A program made the translations under genes and the position numbers. Positions 33,999 through 46,929 of a stretch of 64,000 nucleotides of DNA are shown one piece after another (the first letter of the stretch is position 1; each line of letters opens with the position of its first letter). The DNA is taken from the NCBI RefSeq assembly GCF_028583425.1, contig NC_072795.1, positions 67,284,001-67,348,000 of the forward strand. Direction: 5' to 3'. The notes beneath the pieces were generated by a model. The model worked only from the letters and a program-made list of their open reading frames with translations. It was not told the origin of the DNA and did no database searches. The DNA comes from Eublepharis macularius. Lineage: Eukaryota; Chordata; Lepidosauria; Squamata; Eublepharidae.

Positions 33999-35730
33999 CC
34001 CATGATCCAATTCACATGTAATTTGGGGGTTCTTTAGTTGACAGGCAGCAGTATCATCACTGCAATTTTGGTGACATCTGACTGAAAAATGCCCCCCCAT
34101 CATCTGTAAATATTTCCCCATAGAGAATAATGGCACCCAAAAAAACCCAAATCAAAATAGTGAACCTTGTACCCAAATATTCCCAATACCCAAATCTGAA
34201 GAAATACTACTTTTTTTTTAGTGTACACCCATAGTTGTCAGTCTTATTGTAAACACATAAATGTCCTTCTTGGGAAAAGTGGACTCCATGGTGAGACCCA
34301 CGTTTTTTTTCAGAATGATTGATGGGACATGGCTGAGAACCATTGTTCTAGAATACCTGCATTTCAGGCCAACAATGGTTCTACAACGTTTAAACTGGTA
34401 TGCATGTCAAAAGCACAAATCCCTTTGCCTAAAAAATAGGAGTGCCAGTTGATTAATGATATTGCAATAATTATCATGAAATAATACAGCAATAACAAAT
34501 ATTTCTAAATGCATGGAGGGGGGAGGTTGGGCCATTCACTCTACATTATATTCAAAATCAAGCCAGTCTGAATTGTAAACTTGCCCCTCCCCTACAAAAT
34601 CTGAAATGCCCCCTCTACTGTAAGGCCCTGGAACAAGAAATCAGGGACAGCTCTGACCGTCCGCAGGTTTTATCTACATTTGCAAAATAGCTCAGCCACA
34701 ATTAAGTCCATGTTAGTCTAATAATTCCAACCCCCAGAGCAACTATTAGAATGTGAAGTTGAGAGGTACAATCACAGTCATGCATATTTCTAAGCCTCCT
34801 AAATGATTTGATATACATCAGTGGGCTTTATTTATTTTAATACTCAGTGTCCTGTTTTCTTTCCCTCTCTTGAGTTTGAATACCTTGCTGCTTGCTTTGG
34901 GCATTTAAATAGCATGCAACACTGGGTGACCTGGAACTTCAGCCAGGGCCCATGAAAGCATCTGCTTTGCATATGAAATGCACAGGCTCTGCTCCTGAGG
35001 CTATCTAACATTTCAATAAGCATGATATGCCCAAAAGCTACATTGCAGTTTCAGATTCTTTGAATATTTTTCATAGCAACTGTTCTGTTCCAGCCAACTT
35101 GGCCCAAGATTTCAGTGTTCTCCTGGTCCAACGCAAATGGAGAGGCAAAGTGATGAAAGTTTAGCTGTTCTGCTCTGTTTCTTGCTTTTTAGGTGCTTAG
35201 CAGATAACCAGTTCACTTACCCCTCCTTAAAGACAGTATGTAGGATGGCCTGACGCAAATACTGAGAAAAAACAAGACAAAACTGCTGGATCTTATAGGG
35301 GTAAAAATGGGGTTCCACAGGCTTTTAATCATTATTTGTTGTTTTAGAACACAGCTAACAGCAAAACACTGAATCCACCTTCTTCAGACAAACCGAAGGG
35401 TTGAAGAGGTCCAAACAATCTCAATTAAAATGCACAGCAGCCCCAGACATACACAACAAGACCATAACCCAGAGGTCAGCTAGGGATACTAGTTCTGGTT
35501 TGTAAGATGGCTTCCACACATCAGAACTCAACTGCAAAGTGCTGAGAATTATAAGAACAGAATCCCTGATGTTCTTTCCCCTCTCAAAAAACCAGGCACA
35601 CGGGCTCAGTTTGGATTGGGACTACAGTATTCAAGCAGTCTCCTACCTCAAAGAGTTTAAGCCTTCCTCCCCATGCCATTTTACTATCCTGAAAGCCAAT
35701 GACCTGTAGCGCTGCTGTTTGTTCTGTCAG
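33999..35730. other. Mostly unrecognised
   Basis: 34943-35010 (GGGCCCATGAAAGCATCTGC, TTTGCATATGAAATGCACAG) could be a very decayed tRNA-SINE head. Nothing else recognised. Confidence 0.4.
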
Positions 35731-36482
35731 AGCAAAGCAGCAAGAGGAAATTCCACTGGCAATAACAACTAATTAACCAATCATACTAGTTTATGTGCTT
35801 AAAGTGCAAGTGCTAAACGTGCAAATACAAAATTATTAAAAGCTCATATAAATATACAATTTGAACAGTGATGTACAATAACCATCACAAGTACAGTAAT
35901 CCATATTGTTGTATTCCTTTACAGAGTTAAACAGCTGGCTAACAACAAACCACATTAAAGGTAAGTATAGCAAGAAAGTACAGTCTAAATGATTGAATAA
36001 TGCTTTTTCTTCGTCTTTGTCTTTGTCTTTGTTATGCCAGCTTCTAACCAGCAGCTCACAACCACAGTGATGTATGAATTTTTAGAATGGTCAACAGAAA
36101 CTGGACCGCCTTTATTTATATGAAGAAGAACTTTGGGCTTTGACTACAAGCTGGCATGCTCGTTAGCAACAGAGGATTTCCCTTGGTGTCATACATGGGA
36201 TCTCCAAGTTGATAGATGGTTATTTCATCTGTACTTTCTTGCTATACTTACCTTTAATGTGGTTTGTCGTTAGCTGGCTGTTTAACCCTGTAAAGAAATA
36301 CAACAATATGGATTACTGTACTTGTGATGGTTATTGTACATTATTGTTTAAATTGTATATTTATATGAGTTTTTAATAATTTTGTATTTGCACATTTAGT
36401 ACTTGCACTTTAAGCACATAAACGAGCATGGTTGGTTAATTGGTTGTTGTTTCCGGTGGAATTTCCTCTTGCTGCTTTGCTT
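35731..36482. repeat. Long inverted repeat, about 253-bp arms
   Basis: 35731-35983 and 36229-36482 are reverse complements at roughly 93% by eye, with almost all differences being transitions. Arms include AAAGCAGCAAGAGGAAATTC, CATCACAAGTACAGTAATCC and AAAGGTAAGTATAGCAAGAA. The spacer of about 245 bp (35984-36228) is unrelated and carries three CTTTGT units. There is no transposase, and I found no target duplication. It could be a foldback or MITE-like DNA element, or a pair of retroelement ends in inverted orientation. Confidence 0.85.
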
Positions 36483-36536
36483 TGGTGCTTCCAGGACAGC
36501 CTTGTAGGATGTTTGTTCTGTCAGGACAAACATACA

Positions 36537-36602
36537 AGTACAAAGCATCTTGAAGCACCTTAAAGACTAACAAATTGATTGTGGCATAAGCTTCATGAAA
36601 TC
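36537..36602 (-). repeat. Hammerhead-type repeat, 5'-truncated copy
   Basis: The minus strand reads GAAGCTTATGCCACAATCAA, TTTGTTAGTCTTTAAGGTGC, matching the downstream half of the repeat at 49113-49201. The CTGANGA half is missing. Confidence 0.6.
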
Positions 36603-39503
36603 CTCTGCTACTGGTTGTTAATTACCTTTCAGAGTTCTTAGCCAAGCATGACTTGTGGGTGTCTGCTAGGGTTTCCCCCTTTAAATCAGACCAATGAAAA
36701 ATCTCTGTTGTTCTGATCAAAAGTAGAACTGCAGGGTGGTTACAGGCAGAGCCTCCCTGTATATGTTCTACCCAGAACCAATAGGGAGAGGGGGGCAGAG
36801 GTAAGCTCCACATTCCAAATGGAAGAGCCAACTTCCCTTTCCTCCTTTAGCCCTTTGAAGGGTTCTTTTCCAAGATACAGCAGGAAGGGAAAAAGACCAG
36901 AATGAAGGAAAAGCGGGAGGGTGAGGAGGAGGGAGCAGCCTGCAGGGCAGAGCACGAGGAAGCCATTCCCATCCTCCTCCCCCAACAGCTTGCTACTTTG
37001 CCAGGGTGGGGCATGATTTCACACCCTAATATGGAAACAATCTAACATATTTACCCCTACTGGAATAGAAGGGAGAAAGTCTCCTGATACAACTTTTCTG
37101 GTCACTGTACTACAGTAGCGGGAGAAGCTGCATGTAGTGTACTTTTGTGTCTTCGTCAGATCTGGATCTGCTCATGCTTGTGTGATCATATGCTTTTGAT
37201 CATGGCCACACTTTTCTTTTGCAAAGGATAGTACATATGTCATCTTGTCCCTCCCCTTCTTCATCTGGGAGATGTTAGAAATTAGGTGTGTGGGGGGGGA
37301 GGCAGACTGCAGTATGGAGGTTGCTATAGTGGATCTCTGTATCTTAGTTTACTTCCTCTTTTGTAGTCCAGCCTTTCCCACCCCCATCCATCCTGCTTGA
37401 GATATATTCCAACAGTAATAACTAAGAGATCGGTTATGTTTATAAAATCATGCCACTTTGATGGTGATCAATTACTCCAGTGCTGTTTGGATAGGTTTAT
37501 GGGGCTAAAAGGGTGTTTCACACTGGCTTTTAAAAGCACTAAGCTGCAGTTATTTAGAATTCTTTAGAGTGTTGTAGTGTAAAGTGTTTTAAATTAGCAT
37601 TTGCAGCTGTGGAGCCGGGCAGGGGAGGAGAGAGAACATTCAGCTACATGGGATTTCAGTAGCTTGCAATATTACTTTGCTCCAGGGCACTTTTTTCAGT
37701 CTAACTCCTAAGCATGCTGGGGCAGCTGGTCCTCAAAGGTGTGAAATCTTGGAAAGAAGTTTTAGCTTAAGGCTCTTGTGATAGGGATATATGCTCGTGC
37801 ATTTTTAAAGTATCACTTATTGAAAGTTACTGATTGCTAGCTCACACTCCTTGGCTAAGGCTGCCAATTCCATCTTTTCTTCTTCTGTTACATAGAACTG
37901 GTGAGAATGAGGGTGGGGGATAAGGAGGGGTGTTGTTTCATAGCTGCTAGAGTCAAGCCAATGCCCTTGCTTGGGTAGCAGGGAGACCTTTTGGTAACTG
38001 GCTGCTTGTATGCTCAACTGAATCTTTAATAACATGGTGGCAGGGATGGGGCCTGCATGAAGTTTACCTGCAGGAGAAGCAGGTCTGAGCTGTGTTTATG
38101 CACCTAGCAGTAGGCTGGGAGCGGGACAGTGGGAGACTGACTCTTGGCTCCCAGAAATGTTCATTGATGTCATTTATCACATCTGTTAAGATCTGGCGTG
38201 GCTGGAGATGAGTTGAAATAATCTAGAGATTATTTTTTGCGACTTAACAGTGAAGTTTCAGCACAGTGTCTTTTTAAAAACTTGCACATATAAATGGACA
38301 AGCCCAGACACTGGGAGCTAAGGCCCACGTTGTATTTTGGAAGAAACAAGGTGACAAATTGAGTCACAAAATTAAAACACAAAAGGGCTTTCTTTAAGTG
38401 GTACTTCTCTCCCTTGCTCATCCACAAGCATGAAAAACAAAAAAGATGGTCATTTCCAACTTGCAAGAAAGCACTTCTGAGTGTGGATCAGAGGGCTGTA
38501 ATCTGAGAAACTGAGAACCCCAGTTGTCCCATTTTTTGCTGTCAGGACTTGTGTGGACAGTGTGGGCTATGGCACTACCACCCCATAGCAAACCCAGGAC
38601 CAAGTTGGACTAGCATTGCCAATTTTCCCCACTTGTCTCTGACTCCTGTAAATACACATCTCTATCTAGCTATTTTACAGAACAATTTAAAGCAAATAAT
38701 AATGCTTTCTCTTACATGTTCTGAAGTTTTTATTGCACTACAAGTTGAGAAGGAAGCTTAAGAGGCTGTAATAAAGCTGCTATTTTCCCCCCTTTGGAGG
38801 GGCAGGGCAGGGGAATTAAGCTACCTGGCTTTCTGTCTGTACAAACTTTATCTAGAAATGTTTGGTCCCATCTGTTGCCTTTTAGCAAATTAGGAGGTGG
38901 AAAACATCCTGAATGTCTCTGGCTTCTGCAGAGTGAGCAGACGGAATTAACAAAGCCTATGGGAAGAGAACCTTTATATGGTTCCCTTTTGAAATGGTGT
39001 GGAAGGCCTTAGAAACAACAAGAGATTGCTGTACAAGGACACTGATTGACACCCTTTTGGTGTCTGTTCTAGACCAAATCAAATCAAGAATCTGTCTTTT
39101 GAAGCTAAGCTTCCAGCCTTCAAATATCACAGGCAGCAAAGTAGTTACCAAATGCTTTGAAGAAATAGTAGGTGATGGAATTCCAGCCTGCTTTAAAAGG
39201 AGATGCTGCAGATGTTGCTGTTTGCTGAGTGATCAGGCTCTGATTCACAAACAAGAGTGGTCCTAGAGGCAAGCAAGCAAACTGGCTGCTCTCAAGGCAA
39301 TGTTATGTGCATGTATGTTGGGTGAAATTATTTGGGTGAATGGATGTTGTTGTGTCTCTCCAGCAGTGAAGTATTGTTACAGGGTGCTGCTGGATGCTAT
39401 ATTGGGGCGGAGGGGGCAGGGCTTACTAGGGGCATCGGATTTGAAGGAAGAGGACAGAAATAAAACTTTTAAGAATAGCGGAGGCAGTTTCATAACACTT
39501 CTG
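36603..39503. other. No recognised feature
   Basis: Unrecognised DNA with purine-rich tracts near 36900-36985; no exon-like frame. Confidence 0.45.
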
Positions 39504-39518
39504 ATGAATTTGATTTGT

Positions 39519-40137
39519 CCCCCCCCCATTTCTTAAAATTTAAATATGCTTTATAAACAGTTACAAAGTCAAGAAAAATAACCAGTGGTACAAAATAAGT
39601 TTTACACTACATACATTTAGAGATATTGCTAACTCAAAAATATTTTTATATACAAATATATCTTCATTGATTAGAAGCAAAGTACTATAATTTGGCGTCT
39701 CTAAGACAGGTAATAACTTATATCTTAACATTATTCCTAACTACTATCTAAACTACTATCTATTCATAAATGCTTATAATTCTACTTCTTTTCTTTTTTT
39801 CCTGTGGTAATATTTAGAATATTAGTGAGAAAAATAATTAAATATTTAAACAAAAACTTGTAACTGTTAATACTGTCCTTAAAAAACATGTCAACATAAC
39901 CCGTTACCCTCCTCTTTCCATTCCCTCCCCTGCCCAACCCCATTCCCCAACCCCTACCCCCATATCACCCAAAGTAATAGTTCTTCCACTAAAAATAACT
40001 TCAACATTCAAACAATATTGTACTCTGTAACCATATGGACATTTGCCATCGGTTATTGGAAAAAACAAACAAACTTGAGTACAACAAACTAAACAGTGGG
40101 AGCAAGTGCAGGATGCATCCGACTCCCCCCCTCCCCC
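39519..40137 (-). mobile_element. L1-like LINE 3' fragment with 15-bp target duplication
   Basis: 619 bp flanked by exact ATGAATTTGATTTGT copies (39504-39518 and 40138-40152), the length expected of target-primed reverse transcription. Read on minus, the insert is purine-rich upstream (GGGGGTAGGGGTTGGGGAAT) then T- and A-rich with no frame, like an L1 3' UTR. C runs are found at both ends on plus. The clade is inferred from the duplication and UTR style only. Confidence 0.65.
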
Positions 40138-40152
40138 ATGAATTTGATTTGT

Positions 40153-41333
40153 TAATACATCTGTGTATAATGCAAGCTGTAAAGCTGAACTTGCACCATG
40201 GATGAGGAATTGGCTGCCACTGCTCTTAAAATCTTATAGTTATCTTCAGTACTGACACTTTTACAGCTCTCTTTGCTTGTTTCTGGGAATTTTCCATTGA
40301 TTGCCACTTGGCAAGTGGATTTGAGAAAGCAACCAACAGGACTGCAGTCAAATCATGAGAATAACAAAGGATGGCGGAAGCAGGAAGCCTAATAGCAGAT
40401 GTGATTGCTTGATACCTGTTATCAGGCTTCTTTGTTGCTCCTCCTGGATTTATCATAGATCATTAAAGGAGAGCAATTACATGAGTCCAAGAAAGTATCT
40501 TACCCCAAAGATAAGAAGGTAGCAGGCAAGGAGCCCCTTCTAAGAAGAAGCTCCTGATCAGTTCAGTACCTCATATTTATGGGGTTTCAGAACCATCTCC
40601 TAACAGCAACTCACTGTCCTGCTTCAAAAGGGCTCATATTCTTGGCTATCTGGGGCATTTTCCACATGGCACACTTTAAGCTGGTGCTATTCACACTAAT
40701 TGGTGCTGAATTGGCTTGGGGTCCCTGCATTCTGTAGGATGCCAAAGTGATTCAGTGTCTGCTTTTTTACTCCACGTGTGTTGATATGTCTGTTTGGAGC
40801 TACCTTTTGTGAAGGCTGCAGCCAACATCACTTTTTTAAAATTTCAGCACACACGTCATAATGTTGCACTGTTGGAAACCCGTGTGCCCTCTTTCCCCCT
40901 CCCTCTCTATATATTCACTGATTAGACAGTCCTGTGCCCATTATTATTATTATTATTTAACAATTCTAGAGAGGCAATGGAGTTCTGGGGGGGGGGGGAA
41001 GGACTTCAAAGCACTTTCCACACTTTTCACTAGCAGATTGCAGCTGTTTGTGATTGCTCTGGAGTCATTTGAATTGTGTGCTTGGTGCAAAATGGCGCCT
41101 CTCTGCCAAAACAAAATATTCAAATATTGTTGCCTAAACACAATAGGGGCGGGGAGGGTGGATTCTTGAGACAAGCTCCCCCCACCCCCACCCCCGCCAC
41201 TCAGTTTCTAAATCACCATGATCATGAGTCCTGGTTATAAAGAGAGGAAATAAAAAAGTAAACCCAAGAAACGATCAGTGGAGAACGTGGATCACCATCA
41301 GGGAATGGGACAGACTTTGCTTAAAAGGATGTG
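40153..41333. other. No recognised feature
   Basis: Unrecognised DNA with G and C runs (about 40988-40998 and 41178-41196). Confidence 0.45.
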
Positions 41334-41455
41334 TGTGTGTTATGTGCTGTCAAATCGCCTCCAACCTATGACGACCCTATGAATGAAAGACCTCCAAAAC
41401 ATCCTATCATTAACAGACTTGCTCAGATCTTGGAAACAGGTAGAATGCAAGAAAG
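41334..41455 (-). mobile_element. Bov-B LINE 3' end, minus strand
   Basis: The minus strand reads AGATCTGAGCAAGTCTGTTA, ATGATAGGATGTTTTGGAGG, CATAGGGTCGTCATAGGTTG and ends in ACAC. This is nearly the same as the end of the long Bov-B at about 58120-58215. Only the last 120 bp or so are present. Confidence 0.85.
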
Positions 41456-41705
41456 TCACAGCGTTGTGACTGCTCCCCTAATTTAAAAAGGGGGTGGGTG
41501 TGTGCTCGGCTGCTTGGGGTTTGTTGTCAGGCAGCTTATCCTTAAAGCCAAAGAGTTGGTCAGATAAGAAATATGTAATTTGCAGGCACAGTTTGTAAGG
41601 TTATAAATTTGCACTGTTAATTTCACAATACAGCTGTATGAGAAATGATGTCACAGCGTTATGACCTTTCCCTTGCTTTAAAAAAGAGAGGGAGGTGTGG
41701 AGAGC

Positions 41706-41746
41706 TGGGGAGGGAGGGAGGGAGGGAGGGAAGGAAGGAAGGAAGG
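41706..41746. repeat. Purine microsatellite, (GGGA)n then (GGAA)n
   Basis: GGGA units run into GGAA units over about 41 bp; simple sequence. Confidence 0.9.
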
Positions 41747-43567
41747 AGTGGTTTCCACCAAGTGGCCAACCAAACAGCACTCGGGAAAAGGAAAAGGGGA
41801 GGAGGGAGAGAAGCAATGCAGGACAAAAAATTATGCACACATAAGATGTATCAACGACAATTTAAAAGTGGCTTCAAAAAAAAATCACAGTATGCGTGCA
41901 GGGAAAGAAGTCAGTGAAAAGCAGGAGAAATTTTGTTTCTGCATCTCATGCCTTCTTTTTCATGTAGAACTCTGGAGATCAAGAGAAACAAAATGGAATC
42001 TGAATAATCATGAACTGACCATGCAGAAAACACCAAATTATAACTTAAAAAACCAATCAAGGGGAATCTATATTTGAAACATCTCAAAGTAGATGAAAAT
42101 GCTTAGTTCATTCTTGCTACTTTTTATCTTACCAAAGTCTATGTAAAATTAACGATTAGAAGTTTCTCATACATCTGAATATCTTTTGGCCTTCAACCAA
42201 CACACCATCCTTGAACCGTATCTTCACTTCTTTATAATAATGATAATGGTAATAAATAATAATAAGCATTCTTGAGAAACACAACACTGATTTTTTTGAA
42301 CTGGAGTTTATGAACCTTTCCCTTTTTTTTCTATAAAAGCTGTAATTCAACAAATATGCTTTGATCTTATGATACTTGAGCAGTGAGTATCAATGTTAAA
42401 ATTAACATCCTGCTCTGTTCCAGGGGAGAGTCAGAGTGGCTTAATTTAATTCCAGGTTTGAGGCTATTTCCTCACAACCACCACTGGCCAGTTTTGGAAA
42501 TCATTTGACTGGATCAGGTTTTAAGGGCACAGTGGATTATGAGAATAATGCAGATTTGCCTTTTAAAATAAAATACAGCCTTCATACAGAAATGTAAACT
42601 ATTTGTGTTTCTGTTAAATCTTGTGATATCACTCATGTGGATGTTGCTTCTCTGGGACCAACAAAGCTGCTAACAAAGCTGCATGATATGTCTGCTCAGT
42701 CCCTTTAGCTCAAGAGAGTTCATGCAATCACTTTAGCAGGGGAATGCCTTCACATAGTTCCATCTTCCAATGAGTCATCCTGGAAATCAAAGCTGGCTCT
42801 GATGCTTGTTCATGCAGTCACGTATGGATATGGGAGGGATCTACTCAATCACTTCATCAGGCAAAATGTATTCTGAACTAGAGTGCACATGGAAAATTGT
42901 GATGCCGGAGGATACTCATATTAAGTACTTTTCATGGAGCTGAAAGACCAAAGGATTTTTTTTAGAACTAGCCCCATGTTATAGGGTGGTTGAAGTCTTG
43001 ATTTGTTGCCCTTTAGCTCATGCTTCTCCAAGCCCCAGCTTCCCAGTGCTTCAAGACTACCTACTGTAAGGCTGTTTGCCCTTGGGGATTTGTGTACGGT
43101 GCATGCTTGACAGTAATCCCCACTTCCTTGGAAACCTGGCAGTGGGTGTGCCACTATCTTTGGGAACCAAGAAATATTCTAACACATTGCAACTTTCCGA
43201 CTCAGCCATGTCTGAAAATTAGCAGGCAATGCACAGCAAGCAGTTATGACACCAATGCAACAAGAACTCTTGCTGTCCAGCTGGGAAGAAATATGGCAGA
43301 CCACATGGTGAGTGTAAGTGGGTATTACCCTTAGCTGCACCCAACATCCAGTTAAGGAAAGTTCAGAGAGAGGCATTGCAAATTCTGCAGTTGTGCCACT
43401 TCCAGAATTCTCTGCTCCCGAATTCTCTGCACCCATATGCAACAACCAGCTGAGTCTTTCTTGGGAAGACATCAGTGCTAAGGATACCTCTAGCTAGCAG
43501 TAAACTGCCTTCTGGTTCTGATATCTTTTTCACAATACAATGCAAACTACTGAGATATAATTTCAGG
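41747..43567. other. No recognised feature
   Basis: AT-rich DNA. A 13-bp direct repeat GAATTCTCTGCNCC at about 43410-43435 is minor. Confidence 0.45.
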
Positions 43568-43822
43568 GCCAGTTTGGTGTAGTGGTTAAGAGCGCGGGAC
43601 TCGAATCTAGAGAGCCAGGTTTGATTCCCCACTCCTCCACTTGAAGCCAGCTGGGTGACCTTGGGCTAGTCACAGCTCTCTGGAGCTCTCTCAGCCCCAC
43701 CCACCTCACAGGGTGTTTTGTTGTGGGGATAATAATGGCATACTTTGTAAACTGCTCTGAGTGGGCATTAAGTTGTCCTGAAGGATGGTATATAAATCGA
43801 ATGTTGTTGTTATTATTATTAA
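43568..43822 (+). repeat. Sauria SINE, near full length
   Basis: The head GCCAGTTTGGTGTAGTGGTT has the A box TGGTGTAGTGG (43575-43585) and B box GGTTTGATTCC (43618-43628). The body reads CTTGAAGCCAGCTGGGTGAC, CTCAGCCCCACCCACCTCAC and AGGGTGTTTTGTTGTGGGGA; the end reads GGATGGTATATAAATCGAAT plus GTT/ATT repeats. This tRNA-derived family is characteristic of squamates and is moved by Bov-B. It is the best-preserved SINE in the window. Confidence 0.9.
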
Positions 43823-44199
43823 TTATGTATCTTGATCACGTTGTACCTGATCAGCTACATACTGTATGCACAACATTCAGTGGTATAGGTGTCTAGCCCA
43901 ATATACATACTCTGTAACAAAAGATTCCAAATTCTGTGAAATGCCAAGCTTTGTATCTAAAATTATGTTATTACCATATACGGCCTTGTTAGACAAACAA
44001 ATCGTTTCATGTCTTTATTCCACTTTTCAGCTAAAAATTGGCTCTTAGAGCAGTTGACAGGAATTGAAATCCAATTTCAATGACTAAATTTAATACAAAT
44101 ATTCTTCTGGAGGGCATTCCCACCTCAGCCACCTGAGGGTGACTGGATGGCTGCTTTCTGCTCTTCCTCTGATGGTCCCATTCATGGCAGTTGGATGAT
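43823..44199. other. No recognised feature
   Basis: AT-rich DNA with nothing recognised. Confidence 0.4.
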
Positions 44200-44377
44200 A
44201 GAGGCTGTGCTGAGTCCAGGGTTATATTAGATCAAGTGCTACTGCTAGAAAAGCTAATTAAGACGGCTGCAAAAAACGCTTCCCACAAACTCAGTCTCAC
44301 CTGGAGGATGACCCCCTCCCTACCTTGATCTGGCCGATCTGGCCACCTGGATCCATGCCATGGTGACATTGAGACTT

Positions 44378-44614
44378 TAAAAAAAAAACTTTTTATTAAC
44401 TTTAAAAACAACATACAATGCATAAACAAGAAAACAAATTACACAATGTTAAAGTCAACTATAATACAAGAAAAAACAGATAGCTTATAATATACTACCA
44501 GTTTTCAAATATAATATTAACAAAGGAAAAAGAAGATTTGGTTAGAGAATTACAATATACCTAAGCAGAGAGGGAGGTTCTTTACAGTTTGTATGAAACC
44601 TAACATATTGCGTA
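44378..44614 (-). mobile_element. L1-like 3' fragment inserted in L2
   Basis: 237 bp flanked by exact ACATTGAGACTT (44366-44377 and 44615-44626). Read on minus it is T-rich with no frame and ends AATAAAAAG plus a T run; AATAAA may be its polyadenylation signal. Confidence 0.7.
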
Positions 44615-45025
44615 ACATTGAGACTTGACTACAGCAATGCACTGTACTTTGGTCTCTTCTCTAAGTTAGCTTGGGGACACCAGTTGGTGCAAAATGCTGC
44701 AGCTTGGCTATTATTGGGAGCTAGGGGAACTATGAATATTACTCACATTCTACAGTAACTCCATTGGCTTCCTATTAGTTACTGAGCCCAATTCAAAATA
44801 TTGGCTATCACCTACAAAACTCTTCACAGCCATGGTCCATCATATTTACAGATCACCTGCAGGTGCCACCCTGCATATGGGCAAAATCAACAGCTGTCCG
44901 TATACAGGCATTCTCTATGGTGGCCCCCAGGGCAGCTACAGCTACAGCTCGGCTATTATTGGGAACCAGGAGAACCATGAATATTACTCCCATTCTACAA
45001 TCACTCCATTGGCTTCCTATTAGTT

Positions 45026-45476
45026 CTCTCCATATATTCCCTAGAGGACTCTCCAATCAGGGGACAAACAGCTGTTGGTGGCCCCTGGCCCCTGGGAGGC
45101 CCACCTAACCTCAACTAGAGCTAGAGCCTTTTCGATCCTGGCTCCCACCTGGTGGAACGCTCTATCTGCTGAGATCAGGGCCCGGCAGGACCTACTATCC
45201 TTCCGCCAGGCCTGCAAGACAGAATTGTTCCACCAGGCACATGGCTGAGGCTGGGCCTCCACTGGCCTGAAAAGAGGGGTGTATAAAATTCAAACCCTCC
45301 CTGTGAAGGCTGTCCACCATCATGTTTTTAAATTTGTATTAATGGAAATATGCTGCTGTTTTAATGATGTTTGAATGTAGATGCATTTTTATTGTGTTTT
45401 AATAGGTTATCTGCCATGAGCCGACCCCGGGGAGGGCGGAATAAAATGGGAAAATAAATTAAAAAAAATAAATAAA
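45026..45476 (+). mobile_element. L2-clade LINE 3' end (subfamily B) nested in subfamily A
   Basis: It reads CTGTTGGTGGCCCCTGGCCC, CTCCCACCTGGTGGAACGCT and CCGCCAGGCCTGCAAGACAG (L2 C-terminal codons), then a UTR ending GAGCCGACCCCGGGGAGGGC and A-rich repeats. TAGTT flanks it (45021-45025, 45477-45481), and subfamily A sequence continues on both sides. Confidence 0.8.
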
Positions 45477-46155
45477 TAGTTATCAAGCCCAATTCAAGGT
45501 ATTGGCTATCACCTACAAAACTCTTCACAGCCTTGGTCCATCATATCTATGGGACTGCCTCTCTCCCTATATTCTACCATGGCAACTTCACTCATCTGAA
45601 CAGGGCTTTCTGCAGGTACCACACTGTATATGGGCAAAATCAACAGCTGTCTGTACATGGGCATTCTCTGTGGTGGCCCCCACTCTATGGAATGGCCTTC
45701 CTGAGGGTGTTAGGAAAGTTATGTCCTTCCATAAGTGATGCAAAACTGAATTGTTCAAGAGGGCTTTTTATTCAGATGGGAGAGCTGTACCATAGGGAAG
45801 TGGTCTCAAGAGATCCATCAGTAAAGGAATAAGGAGAGACCACAGACTTCGCTACTATTGCTGTAAGCAGTGAGGGACCACAGACTTTGCTACTATTACT
45901 ATAAGTATGATTCTACTGAGTCATTCCTATGTTGTTTAATATATCAGTCATGGAATTTGCCTATACTCTGTTTCAACATTGTTAAATCTTTAAATCTTTC
46001 TTTTTCTTTAAATCATTCAGAGTTGCATGTATATACCCATTACATGTATATTGAAATGTCTTTGATATTGATTGTAGTGACTCACACTGTGTATTCCGCC
46101 TTGAATCTCAGTGAGGAAGGTGGACTAGAAATGATGTAAATAAATAAATAAATAC

Positions 46156-46929
46156 CTAATTGCAAACTATGGCACATGATACAACATTCTTTAGAAGGTG
46201 TCCCTGACCTTAAACTATGTAAATTTGTAGATCCATGTTCAATCTCTTATATGCACATACTCCCCAGATACACACACTTTTATGTCTTGGGATGTTTCTT
46301 CATATGTGTGGTCTTCTGAAGAAAATGTCCAATTGGCTAAAGAAATAACATTTTTTCTTTCACATTTACCTTTATTGGTGTAGTATCTTTTAAATATCTG
46401 TACAAATGTCATCAAAATGGGGAACCACCAGAGATATGAAGGCCCTTGAAATGTAGAGCACAATAATGGAAATATAGGATATGGAGGGTCAGTGTCTCTT
46501 TCTTCCATAAGGAAATGGAATCCAAGTCCAGAATCCTCCATTAGGTCTATATCAAACTGCAACCATTGAATTTGCCTTCTGCTGCTATTCATCTTAGTCC
46601 ATGTTGGATCTGAAATGTGAAAACTGTGGAGCAAAAAAGTTTTCATTTAAGTTGGTTGTTATATTGCAATAACAGTTCAGGGTACAGCTGAAGGAATATT
46701 CTGGGAGGCTTAGTGAAAATGGGAGACATCCCAAAAGAAATTAGCAGAGGGGACAGCTGCAAACACAAGATTTTTACACAGGCACATGAGAAATTCAGAG
46801 GTATGAGAGGTATGATTGGCAAGCAGGAGTGTTGATTTGGTGGGAAAGGTGGGGATGATGCTGGTAGGGAAGGCAGAGACGTTGAAAGACACTTTCCTCC
46901 CCGCTTTTGGTGGGGTTCAGCTGACCCTT
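46156..46929. other. Unrecognised, with a 135-codon minus frame
   Basis: The minus frame 46646-46239 starts after an acceptor-like TTTTCACATTTCAG but runs over an AATAAA, and its content is not recognisable. It looks more like a repeat 3' end than an exon. Confidence 0.35.

Larger units (their letters stand above)
44200..46155 (+). mobile_element. L2-clade LINE (subfamily A), rearranged and twice interrupted
   Basis: L2 C-terminal coding remains: ITPILQSLHWLPIS, AITYKTLHSLGPSYLWDCLS and TLWNGLPEGV. It ends in CCGCCTTGAATCTCAGTGAG, GTAAATAAATAAATAAATA. Three events are layered on it. An L1-like piece (44378-44614) carries a 12-bp duplication. About 230 bp (from GGCTATTATTGGGA at about 44705) are repeated in tandem from about 44950. 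A second L2 subfamily is inserted at 45026-45476. The frame is broken in several places. A relative lies at 46930-47300. Confidence 0.78.

Noticed and set aside
43568-43640. tRNA-like A and B boxes
   Set aside because: Head of a Sauria SINE, not a tRNA gene: no cloverleaf or acceptor stem, and the repeat body follows.
46239-46646. 135-codon minus frame after an acceptor-like site
   Set aside because: It contains an AATAAA in its middle and no recognisable domain; more likely a repeat 3' region.
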